From positions 1 through 64,000 of the forward strand of contig NZ_FNKG01000003.1 in NCBI RefSeq assembly GCF_900101675.1: a stretch of 64,000 nt of DNA, read 5' to 3'. Under the pieces are notes generated by a model. It saw only the letters and a list, made by a program, of their open reading frames with translations. It was not told where the DNA came from and ran no database searches. How positions within the stretch are numbered: position 1 is the stretch's first letter; each line of letters begins with the position of its first letter. This DNA is from Curtobacterium sp. UNCCL20 (GTDB lineage: Bacteria > Actinomycetota > Actinomycetes > Actinomycetales > Microbacteriaceae). A program made the position numbers and the translations under genes. Below, one piece after another: positions 15,401 through 23,043 of this stretch.

Positions 15401-16612
15401 TCAGCGGCGCGCGTGCTCCTCGAGCGCCCGCAGGAGGGCGTCGACGTGCGGTGCCCGTCCGTACCGTTCCTGCACCCAGGTGCGCCCGCGAGCGCCGAGG
15501 GAGGGGTCGAGCACGGCTTCCTCGAGCGTGTCGAGCACCTTCTCGGCCAGCGCGTCGGTGTCCTCCGGGTCGACGGTGAAGCGGGTCCACTCGTCGGCGA
15601 GGATCTCGCCGGTGCCGCCGGACGCCGCAGCGACCACGGCGCGGCCGGCCGACATCGCCTCGACCACGACACGACCGAAGCCCTCCGGCTCGATCGACGG
15701 CGCCACCACCAGGTCGGCGGCGTGCAACAGGGGGACGACGTCGTCCCGCTCGGGAGCGACGAGGACGGACCCCTCGGGGAGCGCGGCGATCGCGCGCTGC
15801 ACGGCGTCAGCCTCGTCCGGGTAGAGCGCACCGGCGAGCACGAGGAGCGGCGCCCGTCGCGGGGAACCGGCCACCGGGGGAACGGTGTGGGGGAGGCGGG
15901 CGTCGGCCGTCGCGAGGACGCGACCCCATGCCTCCAGGAGTGCGAGGACCCCCTTCGACCGCGAGAGGCGGCCGTAGTAGAGGACCGTCGGAGTGGCGTC
16001 GTCGATGCCGAGCGCGACCCGCGCCTCGTGGACCGTCGCCGGCGTCGCCGGCGGGAACGCGTCGGTGTCGACGCCGTTGGGGACGACGGTGATGCGGTCG
16101 GTGGGTGCGCCGGCGTCCGCCCAGGCCGCGGCCATCGCGTGCGACACGGCGAAGAACTGCGTCCGACCGCCGGCGATCGGGCCGAGACGGGCGTAGTTCG
16201 GGGCGTGGTGGAGGTGCACCGCCAGGGGGACGCCGGACACCATCGAGACGACGCGGCCGAACGGCAGGTACTCGGGACGGTTCAGCCAGAGCACGTCGAG
16301 GTGGGAGCGACGGAGCCGGAGCCCTTCGCGGGCGAAGCGCCAGGCGTCGCGGAGGGCGGTGCGGAGCCCGAAGCGGTAGTCCGCCATCGGCACCAGCGGG
16401 ACGCCCATCTCCTCGAACGGCTCGTGGCCCTCACCCGCGCGCGGCACGCCCGCCTCGCGGTACCAGACCTCCACGTCGTGGCCGGCGGCGACGAGCTCGC
16501 GGGTGTCCTCGAGGACGCAGCGCTCGAGTCCGCCGGTGATCGCGAGGCCCGCGGTCATCACCCCGACGCGGAGTGGCCGCGTGCGGTCGGACGGACGACC
16601 TCTCCTGGTCAC
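15401..16612 (-). CDS. GT4 family glycosyltransferase
   Basis: A 403-aa GT-B enzyme. The N-terminal half starts LRVGVMTAGLAITGGLERCVLEDTRELV, the glycine-rich acceptor fold of GT4. The C-terminal half has TVLYYGRLSRSKGVLALLEAW and the donor-binding EPEGFGRVVVEAMSAGRAVVA (E-x7-E). The GTG at 16612 overlaps the flippase stop in a GTGA tetranucleotide, so it is translationally coupled as third gene of the minus-strand operon 19169-15401. It converges on the GH16 gene; only ~36 bp with a GCGCGCCG/CGGCGCGC hairpin separates their stops. It probably adds a sugar from an NDP donor to the growing repeat unit. Confidence 0.9.
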   Translation of the reverse strand: MTRRGRPSDRTRPLRVGVMTAGLAITGGLERCVLEDTRELVAAGHDVEVWYREAGVPRAGEGHEPFEEMGVPLVPMADYRFGLRTALRDAWRFAREGLRLRRSHLDVLWLNRPEYLPFGRVVSMVSGVPLAVHLHHAPNYARLGPIAGGRTQFFAVSHAMAAAWADAGAPTDRITVVPNGVDTDAFPPATPATVHEARVALGIDDATPTVLYYGRLSRSKGVLALLEAWGRVLATADARLPHTVPPVAGSPRRAPLLVLAGALYPDEADAVQRAIAALPEGSVLVAPERDDVVPLLHAADLVVAPSIEPEGFGRVVVEAMSAGRAVVAAASGGTGEILADEWTRFTVDPEDTDALAEKVLDTLEEAVLDPSLGARGRTWVQERYGRAPHVDALLRALEEHARR

Positions 16613-18210
16613 GACGACCCTCCCCGTGCGGCTCGCAGGCGGCGGAGGAACCACGGCATGCACGCGAGGACCCCCGCGACCCGGAACCAGTTCCACAGGG
16701 TGTCCTGCGGCACGAACAACGACGCGCCGGCGACGACCAGCGCGGCGGCCACCGGCAGGATGATGCGGAGGCCCGGCCCACGCCACTCCCGACGGTCGGA
16801 CAGCGCGAACAGCTGCATGGCGGCCAGTACGACGTAAGCGACGACCGTGGAGACCGCCGCACCCGCGATGCCGAGGACCGGCACGAGCAGCAGGTTCGCC
16901 CCGATGTTGACCGCACCCGCGATCGCGGCGATCACACCGACCGCGACCCCACGTCGTTTGATCAGGAGCAGTCGGCCGGTCGCACCGCTCGCCACCACCG
17001 GGAAGGCGGTGACCGCGACGATGAACACCACGACGGTGAGCTCGTGCACGCGGTACGACGCCGGGGCGAGGATCGGCAGTGCGACCGGGGACACCAGCGT
17101 CACGGCGAGGAGGACCGGACCGAGCATCCGGTACAACTCGTTGCGCGAGTGCATCGCCAGCTCGCGGCGGGCGACGGCGTCCCGGAGCGCAGCGAAGTGC
17201 GGCGCCCACGCCTGGTTCGTGAAGCTCAGGAGCAGGATGACCGCGGAACCGACGACGTAGGCGATCTGGTAGCGCGCGACCTCCTCCGGGCCGAGGAGGC
17301 GCTGCACGACGACGCGGTCACCGGCGTTGAGCACGAAGTAGGACAGGTTCCCGAGGGCGATCGGGATGCCGAGCTTGAACGCCCGGGCCGTGGTGGCACC
17401 GTCGAACAGACCGGCGAGGCGCGGGCGGGTGGCGGCGATCCCGATGACCATCGCCACGCCCTGCGCGACCACGCCGCCCCAGGCGTACGTGGTGGCGTCG
17501 GCGTGCACCAGCGTCAGCAGCCCGAGACCGATGATCGAGCCGCCGATCGAGGACAGCAGGCTCGTCACCGCGAAGACCTTGATTCGGTCCTGGGCGACGA
17601 GGAGTGCGAGGGAGATCTGCACGATCGCCGCCGGGCCGGTCCAGAGCACCGCGACGAGGAGGAGCGGGTGCTCGCCGACGAAGCCGGCGGCGTCGCCCCA
17701 GACCGGGATCGTGGTGAGCGCGATGACGGTGATGATGCTCGCCGTGATCATCCCGACGGCGAGCAGCCCGCGGGCTCGGGTGTCGTTGCCGTCCTCCGCA
17801 CGCTGCAGGACCGAGGCCTGGTCGATGCCGGCCACCGCCAGGACCACGAGCGCCTGGTACAGCGCGATGGCCGAGGCGAGGACACCGAACTCCGCCGGGG
17901 GCATGAGGTGCGCGAGGACGGGGGAGATGAGCGACGAGACGACGAGCTGCATCGACCAGACGACGACGTACAGCAGACCACGGCCGAACAGGACCGAGGC
18001 GCCCTTGCGGACGGCGACGCTGCCGGTGTCCAGGGACTCGGGGACGGGGGCGGCGGACGGGTCGATGCCGACCTCGAGCGCGTCGGCGGCGGCGAACGTC
18101 GGGTCGGCTGCACCGAACGCGGGGTCGGCGGCGGTGAACGTCCGGTCGGCGGCGAGCGCGTCGGCCTCCCGGGCGGCGCGGGCCTCGCGCCGGGTCTGCG
18201 GGACGGTCAC
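16609..18210 (-). CDS. MOP-superfamily polysaccharide flippase (Wzx-like)
   Basis: A 533-aa protein with about 14 hydrophobic helices, starting near ASVLFGRGLLYVVVWSMQLVVSSLISPVLAHLM. This is the layout of Wzx/RfbX-type flippases that move undecaprenyl-linked oligosaccharides across the membrane. An N-terminal ~70-aa cytoplasmic stretch is rich in Ala/Asp repeats (TAADPAFGAADPTFAAAD). The start GTG at 18210 overlaps the upstream gene's TGA in GTGA. Its place between a GT14-like and a GT4 gene supports repeat-unit export. MurJ or MATE roles are less likely from context. Confidence 0.85.
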   Translation of the reverse strand: MTVPQTRREARAAREADALAADRTFTAADPAFGAADPTFAAADALEVGIDPSAAPVPESLDTGSVAVRKGASVLFGRGLLYVVVWSMQLVVSSLISPVLAHLMPPAEFGVLASAIALYQALVVLAVAGIDQASVLQRAEDGNDTRARGLLAVGMITASIITVIALTTIPVWGDAAGFVGEHPLLLVAVLWTGPAAIVQISLALLVAQDRIKVFAVTSLLSSIGGSIIGLGLLTLVHADATTYAWGGVVAQGVAMVIGIAATRPRLAGLFDGATTARAFKLGIPIALGNLSYFVLNAGDRVVVQRLLGPEEVARYQIAYVVGSAVILLLSFTNQAWAPHFAALRDAVARRELAMHSRNELYRMLGPVLLAVTLVSPVALPILAPASYRVHELTVVVFIVAVTAFPVVASGATGRLLLIKRRGVAVGVIAAIAGAVNIGANLLLVPVLGIAGAAVSTVVAYVVLAAMQLFALSDRREWRGPGLRIILPVAAALVVAGASLFVPQDTLWNWFRVAGVLACMPWFLRRLRAARGGSS

Positions 18211-19169
18211 GGTGCGACCACCCCCGGAGCGCCGGACGCGACGCCGGACGGCGACACGCCGAGCCGAGCCGAGCCGGACGGCGCCACGCCCTCCCGCAGG
18301 CCGAACGCGGCGTCGACCACGTCGAGCAGGTCCGAGCTCCGGTCCGTCGAGAACTTCCGCGCGAACACGTGCGGCACGTCCACGTCCGGCATGGTGCGGC
18401 GTTCGAGGAGTGCTCCGGCGTCCGCGGTGGTCAGCCACGGCGGGCTCTTCCGGGCGGTGCCGTCCCACCCGATCCACCACAGCCCGTGCGGCACGTGCTC
18501 GTCCGCGAAGCCCGGGGCCAGTGCGGGCGTGCTCAGCACGGACGGCACGAAGGTCTCGTCCGCCACCCAGGTGCGGCGCCAGAACCGGACGAGGTCGGGA
18601 CGCTCGTCGACGGTGGCGACGACGGCCGCCGCGTGCCGCCGCGCGAGGACCTTGAGCTGCGAACCGCCCGCGAACACGACGTCGCGCGGCACCCGTCGGG
18701 GGACCGGCAGGCGCAGCATCTGCTTCCGCCACGCCCAGTGCCGGTACCTGATCCGTGCGACACCGCCGTCCCGGCCCCAGTCGCTGTACGGGAGCGGGTT
18801 CGCAGCGATGAACGACTCCTCGGGGTGCGCGGCGAGGAGCGCCCGGATCTCGTCCGGGTGGGCGAGGGGGTAGTCGCTGCCGGTGAGGACGGCGACGTGC
18901 GAGACGTCCGTCGTCGCGAGGGCGGTCCGGTACCCCTCGACCTCGGCGGCGACGTTCTCCCACTTCGCCCAGCCGGTCCGGATCCGGGGGAGCAGGCGGA
19001 CGCGGTCGGGCAGGTCTGCGGTCATCGCCAGGAACACGGACTCCGGCGTGCGCGCGTCGCAGTGCAGGAACACCGGGAACGGGTCGAGCGCCTCGACGAG
19101 TCGGCGCACGTGCTGCGGGTCCTCGTGGGCGAGGACGATGCACGCGAGCGGCGCGGGGGAGATGGCCAT
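18207..19169 (-). CDS. GT14-like beta-1,6-N-acetylglucosaminyltransferase (core-2/I-branching type)
   Basis: A 320-aa protein. ACIVLAHEDPQHVRRLVEAL opens the fold. The GT14 hallmark VLTGSDYPLAHPDEIRALL and the closing block DVPHVFARKFSTDRSSDLLDVVD are present. WAWRKQM and WVADETFVPSVL match the acceptor-side regions. Bacterial members are often found in surface polysaccharide clusters. It is first in the operon GT14-flippase-GT4. The ATG is preceded by TAGCGT at only 7 nt, so the transcript should be leaderless. The last ~25 residues are a low-complexity Ser/Pro/Gly tail. Confidence 0.82.
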   Translation of the reverse strand: MAISPAPLACIVLAHEDPQHVRRLVEALDPFPVFLHCDARTPESVFLAMTADLPDRVRLLPRIRTGWAKWENVAAEVEGYRTALATTDVSHVAVLTGSDYPLAHPDEIRALLAAHPEESFIAANPLPYSDWGRDGGVARIRYRHWAWRKQMLRLPVPRRVPRDVVFAGGSQLKVLARRHAAAVVATVDERPDLVRFWRRTWVADETFVPSVLSTPALAPGFADEHVPHGLWWIGWDGTARKSPPWLTTADAGALLERRTMPDVDVPHVFARKFSTDRSSDLLDVVDAAFGLREGVAPSGSARLGVSPSGVASGAPGVVAP

Positions 19170-19176
19170 GGACGCG

Positions 19177-19248
19177 ACGCTAACCGCGCCGTTCCGGGGC
19201 GGACAAGGCGGTCACGGGGCCTCTGCGGGGAAGCGGCGGTTTCCCGCA
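19177..19248 (-). promoter_or_regulatory. Promoter P3 (GT14 operon) with TGCGG-N4-CCGCA type operator
   Basis: Read on the minus strand: near-palindrome TGCGGGAAACCGCC (19248-19235), half-site CCGCA starting at 19228, -35 TTGTCC at 19206-19201 exactly 22 bp after the half-site start, -10 TAGCGT at 19182-19177, then 7 nt to the ATG at 19169. The palindrome-to-half-site distance is 11 bp. The layout predicts a leaderless mRNA. Confidence 0.7.
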
Positions 19249-19295
19249 CCGAGGGTGTTCCGCGGGCCGTCGTCCGCGCGCTCAGGCCCCGCTGA

Positions 19296-19469
19296 TCAGC
19301 GTTTCTTCCGGAACTTCGGGCAGTCGCAGAGTGCGCAGTCGGAACCCGGCCGGTAGTGCTCGTGCGTTTCTCGCACGTGGCCGCAGACGCACGTCACCGT
19401 GTCGACCACGAGGACGGTCCGTTCCGAGGGGAGGACGTCGCCGAGCTCGGTCGTGGGGCCCAGCGGCAT
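19296..19469 (-). CDS. Small Cys-rich putative zinc-binding protein
   Basis: A 57-aa protein. The ATG at 19469 is preceded by an excellent GAGGAGG ribosome-binding site. The second half carries CVCGHVRETHEHYRPGSDCALCDCPKF: five Cys and three His in a spacing that could bind one or two zinc ions. It ends in a basic FRKKR tail. I do not recognise a characterised family; similar short CxCGH proteins occur as hypotheticals in actinobacteria. It lies divergent to a glycosyltransferase, about 70 bp from that gene's operator-like palindrome, so it could share the control region. Confidence 0.7.
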   Translation of the reverse strand: MPLGPTTELGDVLPSERTVLVVDTVTCVCGHVRETHEHYRPGSDCALCDCPKFRKKR

Positions 19470-19539
19470 TCGTCCTCCTCGTGCCCGGCGTGCTGCCGCC
19501 GGTTCGTCCCCCGATCCTACGGGGCGACGGGGGTGCGGT

Positions 19540-19620
19540 GGCGGCAAACCGCAAGAGGGACGACCGTCGCCGCAACCCCGGAGGGCCACCGTTGACCGGT
19601 CCGGAACGCCACCGGAGCAT
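19540..19620 (+). promoter_or_regulatory. Promoter P2 with TGCGG-N4-CCGCA type operator
   Basis: Near-palindrome GGCGGCAAACCGCA at 19540-19553, half-site CCGCA at 19570-19574, -35 TTGACC at 19592-19597 (22 bp after the half-site start), 17-bp spacer, -10 GAGCAT at 19615-19620 and 6 nt to the ATG at 19627. The palindrome-to-half-site distance is 21 bp. The transcript would be leaderless. Confidence 0.68.
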
Positions 19621-19626
19621 CGGAAC

Positions 19627-20943
19627 ATGACCGACTACCAGGCCACCACCGCCCGCGTGCTCATGCTCGCACCCGCGATGCCGTCGCCCGACGCCCCCAC
19701 CTGGGCCGGCGCGGCCTGGGTCGGCGCCGTCGACCGGCAGGAGGCGCTCGCCGCCTCCGCCGTCGAGCTCGCCGGTGCACAGGGGTTCCGCCGGGCACGC
19801 CTCCTCGTCCGCGACGGACGTGAGGTCGCGGGCTTCGTCGACGTCGCCGTCGACGCGGGTGGGGACGTGGACCCGGCCGAGCTGGGACGGGCGCTCCGCG
19901 AACTGCGCACCACGCGCCTCCCGGCCGCACCCACCGGCGCGCCCGTCGGACTGGTGTCCGTCGTCATCGGCACCCGCGACCGCCCCGAGGACCTGCGCCG
20001 CTGCGTCCGCTCCGTGCTGGCGTCCGCCTACGACGACTTCGAGGTCTTCGTCGTCGACAACGCGCCCACCACCTCCGCGACACGCGACGTGGTCGCCGCG
20101 ATCGGCGACCCGCGTGTGCACTACGTCCTGGAGGCCCGACCCGGCGTCTCACGGGCACGGAACGCCGGTCTCGCCCTCGCGTCAGGAGCCGTGGTCGCCT
20201 TCGTCGACGACGACGTGGTCGTCGACCGGCACTGGCTCGCGGCGCTCGCCGACGCGTACGCCCGCGACGCGGACGTCGTCTGCGTGACCGGACTCGTGCC
20301 GAGCGGGGAGCTCCGGACCCCCACGCAGCGGTACTTCGACGAGCGTGTGACCTGGGCGCGGAACCTGGAGCGCCGGGTGTTCCGCACCGCGGCGCCCCCG
20401 GCGGACCTGCCGCTCTTCCCGTTCTCCGTCGGCGCGTTCGGCACCGGCGCGAACATGTCCCTCCGCCGTTCCGCAGCGATCGAGCTCGGCGGCTTCGACG
20501 TCGCCCTCGGCCCGGGCACCCCCGCACGCGCCGGCGAGGACCCGGATCTCTTCACCCGCGTGCTGTTCTCCGGCGGGGCACTCGCCGTGGAACCGTCCGC
20601 CGTCGTGTGGCACAAGCACCGCCCCGACCGGGCCGCACTCCGGTCGCAGGCCCTCGGGTACGGGACCGGGCTCGGGGCGTGGGTTGCGAAGCTGATGCTG
20701 CAGCCGCGGACCGCGCTCGCCGTGCTGCGGCGGGCGGTCGGTGCGCTGCGGCAGCTCGGTGCGCTCGGGCAGGGCTCTGGCGGGGCCGGTGCGGATCAGG
20801 TGTCCGCCGCGGTGGACGTCGTGGGCGGGTGGCCCGTCGACGAGGCGTTCCTCGAGGCGACGGCCGGACTCAAGCGGGTCGAGCTCGTCGCGGCGCTCGG
20901 CGGGCCGTGGCGGTACCTGCGGGGGCGGCGCGCGGCGCGGTAG
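19627..20943 (+). CDS. GT2 family glycosyltransferase with N-terminal prefix domain
   Basis: A 438-aa protein. Residues ~1-85 are a prefix (APTWAGAAWVGAVDRQ, RRARLLVRDGREVAGFVDVAV) that is clearly related to the start of the 1212-aa fusion protein. The GT-A domain follows: VSVVIGTRDRPEDLRRCVRSVL, SRARNAGLALASGAVVAFVDDDVVVDRHWL (intact DDD metal motif), then GTGANMSLRRSAAIELGGF and AGEDPDLFTRVLFSG. It starts at the ATG 6 nt after a -10 element and is a single-gene unit between the small zinc-like gene and a repeat-rich region. The acceptor and sugar are unknown. Confidence 0.87.
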   Translation: MTDYQATTARVLMLAPAMPSPDAPTWAGAAWVGAVDRQEALAASAVELAGAQGFRRARLLVRDGREVAGFVDVAVDAGGDVDPAELGRALRELRTTRLPAAPTGAPVGLVSVVIGTRDRPEDLRRCVRSVLASAYDDFEVFVVDNAPTTSATRDVVAAIGDPRVHYVLEARPGVSRARNAGLALASGAVVAFVDDDVVVDRHWLAALADAYARDADVVCVTGLVPSGELRTPTQRYFDERVTWARNLERRVFRTAAPPADLPLFPFSVGAFGTGANMSLRRSAAIELGGFDVALGPGTPARAGEDPDLFTRVLFSGGALAVEPSAVVWHKHRPDRAALRSQALGYGTGLGAWVAKLMLQPRTALAVLRRAVGALRQLGALGQGSGGAGADQVSAAVDVVGGWPVDEAFLEATAGLKRVELVAALGGPWRYLRGRRAAR

Positions 20944-20984
20944 GGCGCCCGCCTTCGGCGCTCGTCGTCGGCGCCGTCGGCGGC

Positions 20985-21303
20985 GCGCGCGTTCCGTGCG
21001 TCGTGTCGGTTGCATGCGTGTGCAAGTGGCGACAAAGCGGCTGTCGTTCGACGCGTGCCGTGTCGCTCGTTGCGCACGCAACTGTTGCGTGTGCAAGTGG
21101 CGACAAAGCGGCTGTCGTTCGACGCGTGCGGTGTCGCTCGTTGCGCACGCAACGACCGGACTGGAGGCGCGAGGCGGGCTGGCACCGTGCCTCCAGGCCG
21201 TCGGCGCGCGCGTTCCGTGCGTCGTGTCGGTTCCATGCGTGTGCAAGAGGCGACAAAGCGGCTGTCGTTCGACGCGTGCGGTGTCGCTCGTTGCGCACGC
21301 AAC
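20985..21303. repeat. Three copies of a 70-100 bp palindromic repeat
   Basis: Copies at about 20985-21082, 21084-21153 and 21205-21303 share a core GTGCAAG(T/A)GGCGACAAAGC through TGTCGCTCGTTGCGCACGC. The ends TTGCGTGTGCAA and TTGCGCACGCAA are inverted, so each core can fold. Copies 1 and 3 share a longer ~100-bp stretch including CGTTCCGTGCGTCGTGTCGG. The CTGGAGGCGCG palindrome (21157-21200) sits between copies 2 and 3. The region separates two convergent glycosyltransferase genes; no gene is credible in it. Confidence 0.88.
21157..21200. repeat. CTGGAGGCGCGG-family imperfect palindrome
   Basis: Left part GGACTGGAGGCGCGAGGC and right part GCACCGTGCCTCCAGGCC are largely complementary. It is inserted between repeat copies in the convergent region. 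Confidence 0.75.
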
Positions 21304-21322
21304 TGTTGCGGGTGCGCGGAAA

Positions 21323-21358
21323 CGACATCACCGCAGTCGTACGACTGCGGTGATGTCG
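21323..21358. terminator. Perfect 36-bp palindrome between convergent genes
   Basis: CGACATCACCGCAGTCGT is followed directly by its reverse complement, giving 18-bp arms with no loop bases. Its place between convergent stops suggests a bidirectional terminator or cruciform. Confidence 0.75.
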
Positions 21359-21433
21359 CAAGCGCCCACAGAAGGCGCCCACGGCAGGCGCCCACGGCCG
21401 GCGCCCGCGGCGGCGGCCGCGCGGCGCCGCGCC

Positions 21434-22762
21434 TCAGGGACGGAAGCGCCCCTCCTCGACGTCGCGCCAGAAGCGGCGGCTCTTGAAGTAGGCGGCGGGA
21501 CCGGCGGGGAAGCCCCGGAACTCGTGGTACGCCAGGGAGCGGGGGATGCGCGTGGTCGAGGCCTCGGTCATCGTCTCCGGCGCGGCGTCGCGGCGGCCGG
21601 CCAGACGGGTGACGAGCTGCTTCGTCTTGATCTTCGCGGCGACGGGCATCAGCCGGGTGAGCGCAGCGAGGTGCCGGCGGTCCTTGAGGATGAGCGCGCA
21701 CATCAGCGCCGTGAAGCCGACGCCGTTCGAGTGCAGCTGGTGGTGCAGCCCCTCGAGGTCCCGGCGGTGACGGTGGTGCACGACGGCGCGGGGCTCGAAG
21801 CCGATGCGCCCGCCACCCCAGAGGATGCCGATGAAGATGTCGAGGTCCTCGCCGCCACGTGCGGGGACGCCGGCACCGAGGGTGTTGTCGAACCCGCCGG
21901 CCGCGTCGAACGAGGAGCGGCGGACGGCCCAGTTCGCACCGGCACCGTAGCCGCCGATGCCGTACACGGCGAAGTGCTTCCGGACGGTGCCGTCGGCAGC
22001 CACGGCGGAGACTCGGGCGTGCCGCATCGCTCCGGGGACCTCGTCCGGGATGATCGTGACCGGTTCGAACTGGCGCTCGCCGCTGAAGCCGCCGTAGTAG
22101 GCCTCGTACCAGATCTGCGCCGGGGTCTCGAGCTCGACGGGCAGGATCATGCCGGTGACCGCGTCGAGGTCGGGCTCGCGGACGAAGCGCGTGCCGATCA
22201 TCCGGAGCCACTGCGGGTCCACGCGGACGTCGTCGTCGGTGAAGGCGATGACCTCGCCGAGGGCAGCGGCGACGCCGGAGTTCCGGCCGACGGAGCAACC
22301 CGGACGGCGTTCGGTGACCAGGCGGACCGAGCGGCCCTCCAGCAGGCCGGGCAGCTCGTCGACCTCGGGCAGCTTCACCCGGTTGTCGACGAGGACGACC
22401 TCGTGGCGGGGGTAGTCCAGGTGCTCGAGGACGTCGAGCAGCTTGCCGAGGTCCTCCACCCGGGCGACGATCGTGGACACGACGATCGAGATCATCGGCA
22501 GCTGGTCGTCGGGGACCGGTGTCTCCTCGTCGCCCGAGGCCAGTCGTGCGTCGTGCGCGAGCGGTGCGATGGCCCGCTCGGCGTCGGCCGGGTCCTCGGT
22601 CAGCAGCACGTCGAGGGTCGTGACCGGGTGCCCGTCGCGGTACCCGACGACGAGCGCGGACGAACCGGTCTCGTCGGCGACGAGCCGCGGCAGCGGAGCG
22701 TCCAGGTCGACGCTGACGACCCGGCGCGGGCCGGGCACGGTGACGGAGGGGGTCTGGGTCAT
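21434..22762 (-). CDS. GT2 family glycosyltransferase with N-terminal prefix domain
   Basis: A 442-aa protein. The first ~95 residues form a prefix (DLDAPLPRLVADETGSSALVVGYRDGHP) that looks like a distant version of the prefix in two other cluster enzymes. The GT-A domain follows: ISIVVSTIVARVEDLGKLLDVL, PGCSVGRNSGVAAALGEVIAFTDDDVRVDPQWL with intact DDD, then GYGAGANWAVRRSSFDAAGGF and RGGEDLDIFIGIL. The C-terminal part (LAYHEFRGFPAGPAAYFKSRRFWRDVEEG) is characteristic of this subgroup. ATG 22762 lies 7 nt after TAGCGT, so it is predicted leaderless under promoter P4. Confidence 0.87.
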   Translation of the reverse strand: MTQTPSVTVPGPRRVVSVDLDAPLPRLVADETGSSALVVGYRDGHPVTTLDVLLTEDPADAERAIAPLAHDARLASGDEETPVPDDQLPMISIVVSTIVARVEDLGKLLDVLEHLDYPRHEVVLVDNRVKLPEVDELPGLLEGRSVRLVTERRPGCSVGRNSGVAAALGEVIAFTDDDVRVDPQWLRMIGTRFVREPDLDAVTGMILPVELETPAQIWYEAYYGGFSGERQFEPVTIIPDEVPGAMRHARVSAVAADGTVRKHFAVYGIGGYGAGANWAVRRSSFDAAGGFDNTLGAGVPARGGEDLDIFIGILWGGGRIGFEPRAVVHHRHRRDLEGLHHQLHSNGVGFTALMCALILKDRRHLAALTRLMPVAAKIKTKQLVTRLAGRRDAAPETMTEASTTRIPRSLAYHEFRGFPAGPAAYFKSRRFWRDVEEGRFRP

Positions 22763-22769
22763 GTCCCGG

Positions 22770-22840
22770 ACGCTACGGGGGTGGATCGCGCCGGACAACG
22801 GCGTGAGGACGCGGTGGCGGGGTTCGTGCGGGGTTCCGCA
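22770..22840 (-). promoter_or_regulatory. Promoter P4 with TGCGG-N4-CCGCA type operator
   Basis: Read on the minus strand: perfect palindrome TGCGGAACCCCGCA (22840-22827), half-site CCGCC starting at 22820, -35 TTGTCC at 22798-22793 (22 bp after the half-site start), 17-bp spacer, -10 TAGCGT at 22775-22770, and 7 nt to the ATG at 22762. The geometry matches P3 base for base up to the -35. Confidence 0.72.
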
Positions 22841-22853
22841 CGCGCACGACCGA

Positions 22854-22869
22854 GGGTGAGCGCTCACCC
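22854..22869. promoter_or_regulatory. 16-bp perfect palindrome GGGTGAGCGCTCACCC
   Basis: A perfect palindrome lies between promoter P4 and the sugar-transporter promoter. It may be an operator for either divergent unit; no cognate regulator can be named. Confidence 0.45.
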
Positions 22870-22916
22870 AGCAAGTCAGGGGAACTCCCGAGGTCACACT
22901 CAGGTCACGGACTTGA

Positions 22917-22954
22917 TGCAACCGGTTGCAAAAGTCCATCGGCGGGCGTACGTT
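22917..22954 (+). promoter_or_regulatory. LacI-type operator overlapping the sugar ABC promoter
   Basis: TGCAACCGGTTGCA at 22917-22930 is a perfect palindrome with the central CG typical of LacI/GalR operators. Its right arm supplies the -35 (TTGCAA, 22926-22931). A 17-bp spacer leads to -10 TACGTT at 22949-22954. A bound repressor would block RNA polymerase. The likely partner is the LacI-family gene at 26975. Confidence 0.8.
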
Positions 22955-23043
22955 CCTCCACCAGCAGGCAGCGTCGCCTGCTCCAGGCAGCGAGGTCGTA
23001 CCCGATCGACGCCTCCTGGTGATCTCGATGAGGAGACAACGCT

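Noticed and set aside
20985-21303. Repeated units considered as a CRISPR array
   Set aside because: Only three copies, 70-100 bp long, no regular unique spacers and no cas genes in the window.
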